From: Patella vulgata | Lineage: Eukaryota > Mollusca > Gastropoda > Patellidae | DNA: 64,000 nucleotides | Reading direction: 5' to 3' | NCBI RefSeq assembly: GCF_932274485.2 | Contig: NC_065885.2 | Coordinates: 38,081,062 to 38,145,061, forward strand | Translations under genes and position numbers: made by a program | The notes under the pieces: model-generated | Seen by the model: the letters and a program-made list of their open reading frames with translations, nothing else | Databases searched by the model: none | Told to the model about the DNA's origin: nothing | Part shown: positions 50,677 to 62,186 of the stretch, in pieces | Layout: each line of letters begins with the position of its first letter | How positions within the stretch are numbered: position 1 is the first letter of the stretch

Positions 50677-51822
50677 AACCAGCGGCTGCCAGGCAAGATA
50701 CGCCCACATTTAGCAAGAGATGGATAGAAAACAAGCTAAAAACAAAAAGCAATTTTTTTGTACAATCAAGGGTCATAATTCAGGAATTTACGATCCAATA
50801 TGCACGAATATCGAAAGGAACCATGATCTTTGGGTTAGAAACATGTATTTCAAGCTTCATCAAAATCGAATCAAAATTGTGGCCTCTAGAGGGTCCACAT
50901 CCTTGATATACCATATATATACACTATTTGCGTACGACTACGAGTGGTGATCATTTTGTCTGGTAGTTTTGGTCCAATTTTCACGAACTCGGCTATCATT
51001 AGGGTGTAACGGCGATACTTTCAAACGGTTTTTTAAATCGGATAAAAATTGTTACCTCCAGGTGAACCACAAAATGAAATGGGGTTTAACGTCCTACTGT
51101 TTTGCTCCGAACTGGGCTAATGAAGACGGGGGTAACCACAAGCTAAAAACGCTATTTTTCGTACAATCAAGGGCCATAATTCAGGAAGTTACGATCCGAT
51201 ATGCGCGAATATCGAAAGGAACCAAGATCTTTGGGTTATAAACATATATTTCAAGGCAATCGGATCAAAATTGTGACCTCTATCCATATATTTACACTAT
51301 TTACGTACGAGGGGCGGTCATTTTGTCCGGTAGTTGGTCTGATTTTCACGAAATTCTAACTCCGCTGTTATTAGGGTGTAACGATGATATTCGAACTGTT
51401 TTTTAAATCGGATAATATTTGTGACCTCTAGAAGAGGGACCACAAGCTAAAAACGTGATTTTTCGTACAATCAGGGGTCATAATTCAGGAAGTTATAATA
51501 CGGTCAGATATGCGCAAATATCGAAAGGAACGAAGATATTTGGGTTATAAACATGCATTTCAAGTTTCATCAAAATCAGGTGATATTGTGACCTCTATAA
51601 AGTCTCAACAAGCTAAAACCGTGATTTCTCGTACAATCAGGGGCCAAGTTATGGTCCGATATATGCTAATATCGACAGGAATCGAGATCTTTATTGGGAG
51701 ATAGACCTACATGTATATTTTAAGTTTCGTCAAAATCGAATAAAAATTGTGACCTGTAGACGCCCGGACGGACAGGGGCGACGACAATATTATACGTCCA
51801 CTTGAACATGTGGGCGTATAAA
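50677..51822 (+). mobile_element. Pearl-like family B element with a SINE-1 scrap
   Basis: AACCAGCGGCTGCCAGGC start, alternating core units, GCCCGGACGGACAGGGGCG, end GAACATGTGGGCGTAT. A 60-bp SINE-1 end is inserted at 51073. Confidence 0.7.
51073..51132 (-). mobile_element. SINE-1, extreme 5' truncation (about 60 bp)
   Basis: AATGAAATGGGGTTTAACG through GGGCTAATGAAGACGGG only. ACCACAA before and after is the likely target duplication, so this is a real truncated insertion rather than decay. Confidence 0.82.
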
Positions 51823-51931
51823 AACACAACATAATTTATATGGAAAGCAATCACTGGTTTATGCACATATAATACGACGTTTCGACAAGTTCTCTCTTAT
51901 CAAGTACCATGTTCCTGAAGCAACGACTGTC

Positions 51932-52953
51932 GACCCTATAGAGGTCACAATTTTTATCCGATTTCAACGAAACTTGAAATATAGGTTTATCTCCCTAAGA
52001 TCTCGGTTTCTTTCGATTATGGCCCCTGATTGTACGAAAAATCGCGTTTTTAGCTTGTGGACCCTATAGAGGTCACAATTTTTATCCGATTTTGTTGAAA
52101 CTTGAAATGCACGTTTATAACCCAATGATCTCGGTTACTTTCGATATTCGGCCTATATCGAACCGTAACTTCCTGAATTATGGCCCCTGATTGTACGAAA
52201 AATCGCGTTTTTAGCTTGTGGACCCCATAGAGGTCACAATTTTTATCCGATTTTGTTGAAACTTGAAATGTACGTTTATAACCCAAAGATCTTGGTTGCA
52301 ATCAATATTATCGGATAGTAACTTCCTGAATTATGGCCCTTGAATGTACAAAAAATCATGTTTTTAGCTTGCCGTCCATGTAGAGGTCACAATTTTTATC
52401 CGATTTAAAAAAAACAACATGTGAATATATCACCATTACACACTAAGATCTTGGTCCCTTTTGATAATCGCGTATATCCGAAACTTCCTGGATTATGGCT
52501 CCTGATTGTTCGAAAAATCGCATTTGTAGCTTGCGGATTCTCTAGAGGTCACCATTCCACGATAATGAAGGTTGAATTCGAATTTCGAGAAAATCGAAAT
52601 GAAACTGCCCGACAAAATGGCCGCTCTTTGTACGCAAATTGTGTAAAAGTATGCAATACGAAGGTTGTGGACCCTCTAGAGGTCACAATTTTTATCCAAT
52701 TCTGATGAAACTTTTGATATTTGCTCATTTCAGACCATAACTTTTTGGATTATTGCCCCTGATTGTACAAAAAATCCCGTTTGTTTTTAGCTTTTTCTCT
52801 ATCCATCTCCATCCATAAAACATTATATTATTCTATTCCCTGGGAGAATTTTTATAAATTGCCCTAATCCCTTTGTAAATTATTTGCAATAAAATATGTT
52901 TAAACTATCTCTTGTAAAATGTGGGCGTATCCTGCCTGGCAGCCGCAGGTTTA
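51932..52953 (-). mobile_element. Pearl-like family B element, inverted
   Basis: Minus-strand copy ending at the start motif, seen on the plus strand as TGTGGGCGTATCCTGCCTGG and CAGCCGCAGG. GGTCACAATTTTTATCCGAT recurs throughout. It faces the copy at 50677-51822, from which it is about 110 bp away. Confidence 0.7.
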
Positions 52954-53430
52954 AATATGACCACATCATGACCATTTAAAAAAAAAAAAACCAGATGGTT
53001 GTTTATCAGATTCAAGGTAACTGTTGTAAATAACTTTCTTCCCATTCACCATCAGCCCAGGTGATGCGTCGTTCGTGGGGATTATCGAACAGTGACACTT
53101 GGGGAAGATTGTTTGAATGACATGTCCCATTCACACATCACTACAGCAAAATATATTCCATGCATATCACATGTACATACAATAATGGAGGCCATGTCAA
53201 CAAACAAGGAACCCTATGGACCAAACCAATCATCTTTTGGAACTTGTCGTCATCCATCTATTTCTTGTGCTTCTAGTAGTGTTAACACCAATATTCGGGT
53301 ACATCAAAGGCAGAGGAGTTGCAAAAGAAGATTCTCTGTCATACTAAGATACGACATGTAGTCATCTCCCCGGAATGATACAAGTACAGACTAAGTAGCT
53401 GTCATAGTGCAAGGTATGTGCCCCTCATAA
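52954..53430. other. Intergenic, nothing recognised
   Basis: About 480 bp with an 89-codon ORF (53092-53361) of unknown nature and no support from homology or splicing. Confidence 0.4.
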
Positions 53431-53433
53431 TCA

Positions 53434-53595
53434 AGAGAGAGAGAGAGAGAGGGGGGGGGGGAAGGGGCTATAACATTTATTCGACAGAAACTATGTCATT
53501 TCAGGACTAACATCATACATACATGTACACGTTACTGTACTTCGTTACCATGGTTAAGTGTAGGATCGAAACCATGCCACTTGACTCAATATAGA
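53434..53595 (-). mobile_element. SINE-2, diverged
   Basis: GA repeat and poly(G), TCATTTCAGGACTAACATC, GGATCGAAACCATGCCAC and TTGACTCAATA on the minus strand. Confidence 0.7.
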
Positions 53596-53599
53596 ATAG

Positions 53600-53660
53600 A
53601 ACAGAATAAAATTTTATTGCATCCAGAAGCCCTTTGAGGGCAGCCTAGCCTGGAAATAAC
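53600..53660 (-). repeat. Probable retroposon 3' tail
   Basis: On the minus strand GCTGCCCTCAAAGGGCTTCT runs into TGCAATAAAATTTTATTCTG and an ATTCT-like tail. This looks like the end of an unidentified LINE or SINE. Confidence 0.4.
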
Positions 53661-54268
53661 TTTCAAATTTGTGTCTGACACCTTGTTGTAACATTATCCT
53701 GTGTCGCGGTACCAAATAAAAATGACTGTGTCACTTTGGGGACACATGTGACACTTTCTTCTATCCCTCTCTTCGACTTCACGTTGTGATAACTATTTCC
53801 AGTGACCAATTAAGTCTGAAACACTGTTTCTGTTATTACTATGTTTATTATATTAAATACAGCAAACTACAAAGGTTAAATACAGAAAACTACAATATCT
53901 ATGATAGTACTTTTCGAGTTATTAAAATATCCATGCTCTGAGTTTAATATCCTTTCTAACTCAGACCTAACGGCTTAAACGTGGCAATAGCCACATACTT
54001 CTAGATAATAAGGCTCGCGCTAGGATGATATGTTCAACCTAGCCTCTAAGCCGAGGAAGCTATGGGTGTAATGTTCCCCTGAGCTCCGAATGATGTCTTC
54101 CCTACAGTCTCATCATGATATCTGAGGGTAAAGCAAACCAGCTATCTCCTATAAAGAAAGTATAATGCGTCATCTATTAGGGCGGGACAATTACCATTTT
54201 TTGGGTACGTGTTTCCTATAGACACCGTTTTACGTCAACACTATTCTAGTTAATTGTACTAATCCGTG
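53661..54268. other. Intergenic, nothing recognised
   Basis: About 600 bp without ORFs, repeats or gene structure that I recognise. Confidence 0.4.
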
Positions 54269-54276
54269 CACGAGAT

Positions 54277-55602
54277 CAACGCCGGATTAACCATGGTGGG
54301 GGCCCTGGGGCCTGGAACATGTGGGGGCCCCTGAACACCGATCGCGGAGTTGTGGGCGGCAAAGCCGACCACCGCGAGCGCCGAAGGCGCAAAGCCCCGC
54401 AAAGGGGTTCTTGGGGGTTCTCCCCCCAGGAAATTGGAGGCCGGAAACGTAATTTCCTGGCATTTTTGGCACTTGTGTCGGAGCCATTTAGAAGTACCTC
54501 CCCAAGAAAAAAATAAAATTCTGCCACAAAATTAGCGCATTCTGGCGTTATTTCAGTGGACCAATCCATGCGAGTGCTATGGAATGATGGCATTTCTAGA
54601 GGAGGGGGCTGGAGCACGTTAAATCCGCCACTGTAAGTGAGCAGAGCTACATCAAACCTAATTTTGAAGTCGCTCAGTGATAAATAACGGGGTCACTTGA
54701 TTCGGAATCGTATTATATCCCCCACGATGATTTGAGGAATGGAGGCCGCAACGTTACGTTACGGCCAAGCCGGACTCAATTTTTGACGAACGTCAACACT
54801 GTAAGTACCAAATGGTAATACGAGATTTAATCAAGAAATCTGAATATTTCGTGTGATCATGATGTGCATCTCATCAAATTCAGCTTATACCCAAAACAAA
54901 TATCAACAACAACTACAGCTTATATACAATCGTACGTCAATCTGAGGCAAAATTCGCGCTACTCGAAATGATGGGGACGGGTAATTTGCTCGAGTTATAC
55001 GATAATTCGAGTTAGACGATGTTCGGTCCGATAGAAGATCTCACGACAATAAAAGACCATGTGTTACACCCTTAGATAAAGCCACAAAAAGCGTTTATTT
55101 TTCAATACGAGTGCAGCAACCGTACAACTTCGGTACAACGTACCACGAATCACCGGCACCAAAAATAAAAAAAACGTTCAGTTCGGAGATTAAAGAACAT
55201 TAACAGATTCTGCGTTCAAAACTGGAATATAAATGGGTTCAAACTTACCTTGATTCCACCTCCTTAGTAGCACAACAAGTTGTAACCAAAATATTACCGC
55301 TGAAGAGGATTTTGGTGCGTTTACTCGATTGACGTTTCCAGTAAATAAACAAAAAAGAAACACGGATACCAGTCGAAAATATGACGCGGCATCACCGGAT
55401 TACACCGAATTCTCGGATGTCGATCGCGACACACCATGGATTGAGGGGGCCCCAGAAACTTCCGATGGGGGCCCTCGGAGCATCGGAGGGGCCCCGTCAC
55501 TAGGTCACCGGCCGTTGGTGTCCTCGGTCCGACCATGCTCGAGGCGCGCAACTGAGATTTTTGTGGGGGCCCTCTAATGTGGGGGGCGTTAATCCGGCGT
55601 TG
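54277..55602. mobile_element. hAT-type non-autonomous DNA transposon
   Basis: 1,326 bp with perfect 15-base inverted ends CAACGCCGGATTAAC and GTTAATCCGGCGTTG. CACGAGAT at 54269-54276 and 55603-55610 is a perfect 8-base target duplication, the hAT signature. GC-rich subterminal stretches with GGGGGCCC motifs flank an AT-richer middle. No transposase domain seen. The perfect target repeat argues for recent insertion. Confidence 0.9.
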
Positions 55603-55610
55603 CACGAGAT

Positions 55611-56230
55611 GACTGGACTATAGTAGCCTACTTCCAGCAATGGATGCTGGCATAACTGTCGGTGAGTTAGTCTAAGATAGTAGTAGAATAATGCAAGCTT
55701 CTTCATTACCCTAGTTTTCGTCACACACCATGTAAGTACCGATTTCTATATTAAACAAAACACCTTTCTTAGAACTAAAATAACCCTTATAGTATTACAA
55801 CGTCATTCTGCCTGACATTTTAAATTTTCGGTCGGACGTAATATTCTAACATTTGGGTTGGCACAAAGTCTATCAAGATCTATTCTAATGACTAATATCT
55901 TTTGCGATCCACGTGACTTGAGCCAGGGCAGTTTTGCTTAGTTTTCGTTTGTTGGACGAAATTGGTTTTGATTTGTCACGGATATAGAAATGTTACCCAT
56001 TAAAATGCCTCGAAGGTCATGATACTTGGGTTAGATACATGTCGATCGGGAAATACAGGGTGCTATTTTATCTCGGAAATGAAACACGACACAATGTTTA
56101 AGGAATGAATAAATGGGTCACGCCTCCTGCAGATTTAAAATACACACCACCCATTGAGAAATTAAAGCGCGAATTTCAAATTTTCTAAGAAAGTCAAAAC
56201 ATAATTATTTTTGTCTTTTGAAATCACTAT
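55611..56230. other. Intergenic, nothing recognised
   Basis: About 620 bp of unique-looking sequence before the tandem duplication. Confidence 0.4.
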
Positions 56231-57383
56231 TATACGATCATGGGCATTATTTCCCATCCTTAAAAACCTATGACACAGGAAATAACAACACAATTACCTC
56301 CCCTGTTTTGCTATTGACAACATGGGGCAGCCATTTTCCAACGTTGGAATTTGAAGTTAAAAATGATATTTTTGCCAATTTCTCAGCTGGCAATAGCGAA
56401 TTATAGGATTAATAGGATTATTCTTAAACAAGGTAGGACTGTTTATGGATACCATCTATTTTAAGGCTTTATTTTAATACATTTTAAAAATATAACTTAT
56501 TGAGAAGATATCACATCTCTAAAGCGTGACATTGTATAAATTCCACAACAATGCATGTTTTATCTCGTAAGATTCCCTTGAATATATGTGACAAAAATCG
56601 GTAAGTTTTAGTATTCGGCACCTACGATAAATTTACTACGCCCGTTTTCGATACATTGTTAACCTTTAGTCATGGGTTGAACCATGATATCAAAAATATT
56701 TGATTGCGCAACGGGCAGGACCCTGTCAATATTTACCTTCCCGTAGTTTTTTTCCTGATTATGGCTCTGTATCCGTTGGGTGTTAGAATAGTTAGATTTT
56801 AAATTTTAGGGCTACTCTCACTCGCCAACATTATCTTTATGTCTGGGAATGGAATTCCGAGATTACGGCCATGGCCATAGAAGCAAGCCCGTGTGGTTGA
56901 TTGACTAGACTGTGACATGTTTCAGATAAAAATGTAATATTATGGATTAATAGACTTTTATGTGCATTTTCAAATTGTGGGTTGTGACATAGCCTACAAG
57001 TTATAGAATATGGAGCTACGATAGAAAGTAAAGTTAGAAATTCAGGAAAGGTAGCAGTCTACCGTACTTTCATTTTCCGAAAATGGCGATAATCTGCCGA
57101 TAAAATTTCCCTCGGACAAAATGACAGACTGTTTGGAAGTTTCACCTGACAAGTCGCGGAATCCGATCTGACTTTGTACGTATCCGACCAGTTTTTTCAA
57201 GGCAAGAAAATAGAAGTATAAAAATTATATAATGATGGACCTAATGTCATAAGTTTACTTTTATGATACCCTTGATCCCCACTTTACACCCCTCCTCATA
57301 ATCAAGAAAATCAGACCATGTCATGCTGATATTTAGCTCTTGAGGTGGTCCCTTACCGAATGAACTGGTTAGCTATGGAAGGG
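56231..57383 (+). repeat. Tandem segmental duplication, copy 1 (1.15 kb)
   Basis: Starts TATACGATCATGGGCATT and ends GGTTAGCTATGGAAGGG, directly abutting copy 2 with the same start. It differs from copy 2 by a few substitutions in about 1.1 kb and lacks three segments present there (57653-58289, 58453-58912 and the MITE 59602-59760). Confidence 0.9.
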
Positions 57384-58106
57384 TATACGATCATGGGCAT
57401 TATTTCCCACCCTTAAAAACCTATGACACAGGAAATAACAACACAATTACCTCCCCTGTTTTGCTATTGACAACATGGGGCAGCCATTTTCCAACGTTGG
57501 AATTTGAAGTTAATAATGATATTTTTTGGCAATTTCTCAGCTGGCAATAGCGAATTATAGGATTAATAGGATTATTCTTAAACAAGGTAGGACTGTTTAT
57601 GGATACCATCTATTTTAAGGCTTTATTTTAATACATTTTAAAAATACAACTTGAAAATGTGCAGTTGCAACTTTAACTATTTGTTGTATGATTAAATAAA
57701 GTATGACCGAGACTTTGAGTTATTGTTGATTACAATATAAATCCCAAATTTCATCGGCACACATCATCCGATAATATAGCTTCCCGTCTTTGACAATGTT
57801 GGCCTAACCACGCGACAATTTCCCGCCTTTTCTATAAAGGGTTGAAAATACGATCTTCTTTTGGGAACCTATTTGTTTGTTGTATTAATTGATAAAGTAA
57901 TATTTAGATTATCAGTTAAATGTCGAAAACCATACAAATCTTGAACTATCTCCCATTTAATTTTGACTTCGCAAATCTTAAAACATTAAATCCCTTTATA
58001 AACTGTAGTGGCTACGCAATCTATCTACACGTTACCGTGACAACATGTAGCGATTACTAGGCCGTAAATACATCTGAATAATAATATAATATGGAACTTC
58101 TTGAGT

Positions 58107-58319
58107 ATGGATGATAATTTTACTATAGTTTACGAACTTGTAAGAAATTTTAAACAGGAAGCCCATTTTGTAAATATGCAGGAATACGTTTCATCAAAAT
58201 TTGCAATAAAAGGTCCTGTGCTGAAATACATACAACCGAATTACACCATTCGACTGACGACTGCTCAGTGTGCATCGGCATTGGATTTATTGAGAAAATA
58301 TCACATCTCTAAAGCGTGA
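58107..58319 (+). CDS. Hypothetical 70-residue ORF
   Basis: ATG at 58107 opens MDDNFTIVYELVRNFKQEAH and ends LLRKYHISKA. Composition is protein-like, with hydrophobic residues spaced as in helices and no signal peptide. I do not recognise the family. It may be a short gene, a terminal exon (TACTATAG at about 58129 could be an acceptor) or chance. In the first duplicate copy only the last ten codons remain (LLRRYHISKA, ending near 56530), because the rest is deleted. Confidence 0.3.
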   Translation: MDDNFTIVYELVRNFKQEAHFVNMQEYVSSKFAIKGPVLKYIQPNYTIRLTTAQCASALDLLRKYHISKA

Positions 58320-59601
58320 CATTGTATAAATTCCACAATAATGCATGTTTTATCTCGTAAGATTCCCTTGAATATATGTGACAAAACTCGGTAAATTTTA
58401 GTATTCGGCACCTACGATAAATTTACTACGCCCGTTTTCGATACATTGTTAAATGAGCTAAATCGCTAACATCTGGGACCTAGAAATTGACAAAAGTGGG
58501 TCGCAACGCATATAATACTGTAATGTGAATGTATATAAACTGATTTACATTCAATGGTTTCCGTTTTTACTCCAATTTCAAATCAGTTATGTTCGGCGAA
58601 ATAAGCCAGCAGTCTCAAGCGAGTGCAAATTTCTAGCGTCTGGTAATTCCGGTCTACATACGCCGTTTGATTTGGTGCAATGTGTCTAGCCTCGTCCCTC
58701 GAGTCTCTTGATACAACTGGGGCTGAAGCGCATTATGGTACACGATTCGTGTACCAATGGTAAAATGTTTATTTTGTCTTAAATATTGGATATCAAAAGC
58801 CCATCTTTTTCCGGTAAGATCACAACATGAATGTTGATTTAATTTGACAAATAAATCGTGTTTTCAATGTTGAAGATTTTGGATGATATTGAGTTAGAGA
58901 CTTGGCTACTTTAACCTTCAGTCATGGGTTGAACCATGATATCAAAAATATTTGATTGCGCAACGGGCATGACCCTGTCAATATTTACCTTCCCGTAGTT
59001 TTTTCCTGATTATGGCTCTGTATCCGTTGGGTGTTAGAATAGTTAGATTTTAAATTTTACTATTTAGGGCTACTCTCACTCGCCAACATTATCTTTATGT
59101 CTGGGAATGGAATTCCGAGATTACGGCCATTGCCATAGAAGCAAGCCCGTGTGGTTGATTGACTAGACAGTGACATGTTTTAGACAAAAATGTAATATTA
59201 TGGATTAATAGACTTTTATGTGCATTTTCCGACTGTGGGTTGTGACATAGCCTACAAGTTATAGAATATGGAGCTACGATAGAAAGTAAAGTTAGAAATT
59301 CAGGAAAGGTAGCAGTCTACCGTACTTTCATTTCCGAAAATGGCGATAATTTGCCGATAAATTTTCCCTCTGACAAAATGACAGACTGTATGGAGGTTTC
59401 ACCTGACAAGTCGTGGAATTCGATCGGACTTTGTACGTATCCGACGAGTTTTTCAAGGCATGAAAAATAGAAGTATAAAAATTTCATAATGATGGACCTA
59501 ATGTCATAAGTTTACTTTTATGATACCCTTGATCCTCACTTTACACCCCTCCTCATAATCAAGAAAATCAGACCATGTCATGCTGATATTTAGCTCTTGA
59601 G

Positions 59602-59760
59602 CACAGGCACTTGAAGGGATTAAAATAAAACTTCTTACTACTCTTTGACTATATATTACTTATTACTGTAATATATAGTCAAAGAGTAGTAAGAAGTTTT
59701 ATGTAATATATAGTCAAAGAGTAGTAAGAAGTTTTATTTTAATCCCTTCAAGTGCCTGTG
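59602..59760. mobile_element. Perfect hairpin MITE with 8-base target duplication
   Basis: Outer arms 59602-59659 and 59703-59760 are exact 58-base complements, starting CACAGGCACTTGAAGGG. The middle holds eight bases plus a 35-base extra copy of the inner right arm. CTCTTGAG flanks both sides (59594-59601, 59761-59768) and occurs once at the matching empty site in copy 1 (57337-57344). Confidence 0.93.
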
Positions 59761-59811
59761 CTCTTGAGGTGGTCCCTATTACGGAATGAAGTGGTTAGCT
59801 ATGGAAGGGTA

Positions 59812-60267
59812 TCGCTGCCAATATTAAATGCTCTGCTAAAATGTCTTTTCCATTGATTACGTGTAAAAAGTACAATGTACAAAGTCTTAATACCAGTAAT
59901 GATAAAGTCAAAATACCTCGAAGAACAACGTTAAATGTAAAACGTCAAATGCAATGTGTCTAGTCAAATGTCAAATGGAAAATGCTGTTTTTGACGTGTC
60001 TACATTTTACATTTCCATCATTACATTTTACATTTGAGCTCTGTCGCATCTCATAATTTGTCCTTCTCGCTTTCTACATAGCATCTTACGCAGAGCACTA
60101 AGTTTGATATGCAAAGGTATGATATCACGTGAATTCACATATACGGAAACGAGGCCGAGCTCAACCTGGCACACAAAAAACCAGCACACTGTAAGATATT
60201 TACCATACGATATTGAGGCAATCAACCACACTGATCAGCAGTAAATATTCGATTGGCCGCTACAATC
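59812..60267. other. Intergenic, nothing recognised
   Basis: Contains irregular AAATGTCAAATG and TTTACATTT motifs near 59930-60030; no gene. Confidence 0.4.
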
Positions 60268-60271
60268 ACTG

Positions 60272-60274
<3 letters not shown>

Positions 60275-60327
<53 letters not shown>

Positions 60328-60592
60328 AATGGGTTTAAACGTCCACTCGACACAAACTAGGTCATTTCTGGACTAACACATGGTTCAATTTTATTTCAAT
60401 CATTCGCTTGCACGTAGGGGTCTTTAGTAGTGGGAGGAATCCGGAGGACTCGGAGAAAACCCACGACGTTGGACAGGCGACCCTACTCCTTGCCATGTAC
60501 AACCGGGGAATCGAAACCCCGCCAGTTGACTCAATGACAGACGTATGATACAGCGCGCACGTGCTTACCATTCGGCCATTCCCCCCCCCCCC
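60275..60592 (-). mobile_element. SINE-2, full length reference copy
   Basis: tRNA-derived SINE on the minus strand: head TGGCCGAATGGTAAGCACG (A-box-like), GGTTTCGATTCCCCGGTTG (B-box-like), body CTAGTTTGTGTCGAGTGGAC, end GTTTAAACCCATTTTTTTCT, then a long CT microsatellite (60277-60321). Other copies in the window were named against this one. Confidence 0.88.
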
Positions 60593-60789
60593 ACTTATAA
60601 GAATGAGATCGATGCGACTTAATGAGTCACAAATATTAATTTTTTTCCACCGACAAATTAAATTCTAAAACATTTTTTTTATGTATAAGAAAAATAAATA
60701 AAGACGTTTGAAGTATTTGTAGGTAAAAATTATTAAAACGAGTACAAGGCACCATTCTGCCCGAACTAGTAACGTCATATATATACAAT

Positions 60790-60923
60790 GCATTGCTAAA
60801 GACCCCTACGCGCAAGCCAATTATTAAAATAAAATTAAACCATATATGTTAGTCCCGAAATGACCTAGTTTGTGTCGAGTGGACGTTAAACCCCATTTCT
60901 CTCTCTATCTCTCTCTGGTTGTC
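60790..60923 (+). mobile_element. SINE-2, 5' truncated
   Basis: AAAGACCCCTACGCGCAAGC, GTCCCGAAATGACCTAGTTTG, GACGTTAAACCCCATTTC and a CTCTCTATCTCTC tail. Confidence 0.82.
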
Positions 60924-61019
60924 GGTTATATAGTTGGTTCTTCTATTTGCTGCTTTGATCAATGACAATGGCTTTGTTGGAGGCAGACCATCATGTCGGT
61001 AGTTCGTCTATTTATAGCA

Positions 61020-61770
61020 ATTCTGTCTCTTTTCCCCCATTTTGCATGTCCATTTTTGTTGATTTTTTGGTCTAGAATTAACATTTTCTGCCAGTTTTTG
61101 GTAAAGATTCATGATTTTGGGGTGGAAGGATAACGGGGTTATCCAGGCCCGTAGCCAGCTTGCTAGCAGCGGAGGGGCAGTGAAGTTTTTAGGGGAAGGG
61201 GGGCTCACCCGGCACAGTCTACAGTAGGTATTTTAGAGCTATGGTCGGCACAGTCTACAGTAGTTGGAGGTGGGCAAAGAGGCCAGAATTAACATTGAAG
61301 TCAATGGGGAAATTAATGGTGGTCTGCCTCAATTCGAGACTAATTTTTTTGGACGAATGTAGGGCGAAAGTTATTTTTAGTCTTTCTCTCCCTTTCCCTT
61401 TTTCCCCTTTTTGCATGGCGATTTTTGTTGACTTTTTGGTGTAGAATCGAAGAAAAAGGTTTGCAAATACATTTTGTACCAGGTTTTGGTGAATATTCAT
61501 GATTTTGAGGCGGAAGGATACAAGAGTTGAGAGGTTGAAATGTAGGGTCCAAAATTGCATGTTTTTTTATCTCTACTTCCAGCTTGTGTATCTCAAGTTT
61601 TCCATGGTGAACCTCATACGTGCTTTTGGGCAAGAGGTTGCCACATGTTGCTCCATCTGTGGTAGAAAGCGTTCTACCCAACGAAAATTTGGGAAAAAGT
61701 TAGAGCCGGTCTAAGAGACGAGAATTAACATTAAAGTCAATGGGAAAAAATTTAGTGATCTGTGACCATA
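61020..61770. repeat. Degenerate direct repeat upstream of UBIAD1, period about 370-430 bp
   Basis: CATTTTTGTTGATTTTTTGG near 61050 recurs as GATTTTTGTTGACTTTTTGG near 61420, with TTCATGATTTTGGGGTGG and TTCATGATTTTGAGGCGG. GAATTAACATTGAAGTCAATG at about 61287 recurs near 61720. CAGGCCCGTAGCCAGC at about 61145 looks like a hAT-type end without a visible partner. Confidence 0.65.
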
Positions 61771-62186
61771 TAATGATCAGTGTTTGCAGTCCTAACGATC
61801 ACGTGACAAGCTAAAAAGATTTATATTTTTCATGGAACGGAAATGACTAAAATAAATCCTTAAATTATCAAGAATACGACTATTTAACAAAAACATATTT
61901 TATCTGTTGGATCTAAATGAATAACATTATGCCTATAGCTTACAAAATAATATACTATATAATATCTAAGCAGCAAAATTGGATTACTACTAATTGGGGA
62001 CAATCCTAGTCTATATAAAATCTAACTGAAATAATCAGTATTTCCGGTTCCGTCTTGCTTCGATTTTCGTCATAAAAAAATATTAGATCTACATATTGAA
62101 ATTATTCTATTAATAAGTGAGAAATGTCATGAAATAGTTTTACTCTCTCCGATTTACGCTTTTTATATATTAGAATCCGTCTAAAC
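61771..62186. other. UBIAD1 upstream region
   Basis: AT-rich; no TATA box or initiator could be assigned with confidence. It presumably holds the promoter and 5' UTR. Confidence 0.4.

Larger units (their letters stand above)
57384..59811 (+). repeat. Tandem segmental duplication, copy 2 (2.4 kb)
   Basis: Aligns with copy 1 in three blocks: 57384-57652, 58290-58452 and 58913-59811. The extra block 58453-58912 resembles sequence at about 12000-12180 and 13527-13620, so it is probably a dispersed repeat inserted here. The extra block 57653-58289 contains most of the small ORF, whose 3' end lies in shared sequence. Confidence 0.88.

Noticed and set aside
54276-54617. 113-codon minus-strand ORF in GC-rich sequence
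   Set aside because: It begins and lies inside the hAT-type element's subterminal zone, is proline/arginine-rich from GGGGCCC repeats, and has no domain.
56218-56406. 62-codon ORF in duplicate copy 1
   Set aside because: Its counterpart in copy 2 does not keep the same frame and start; no protein-like pattern.
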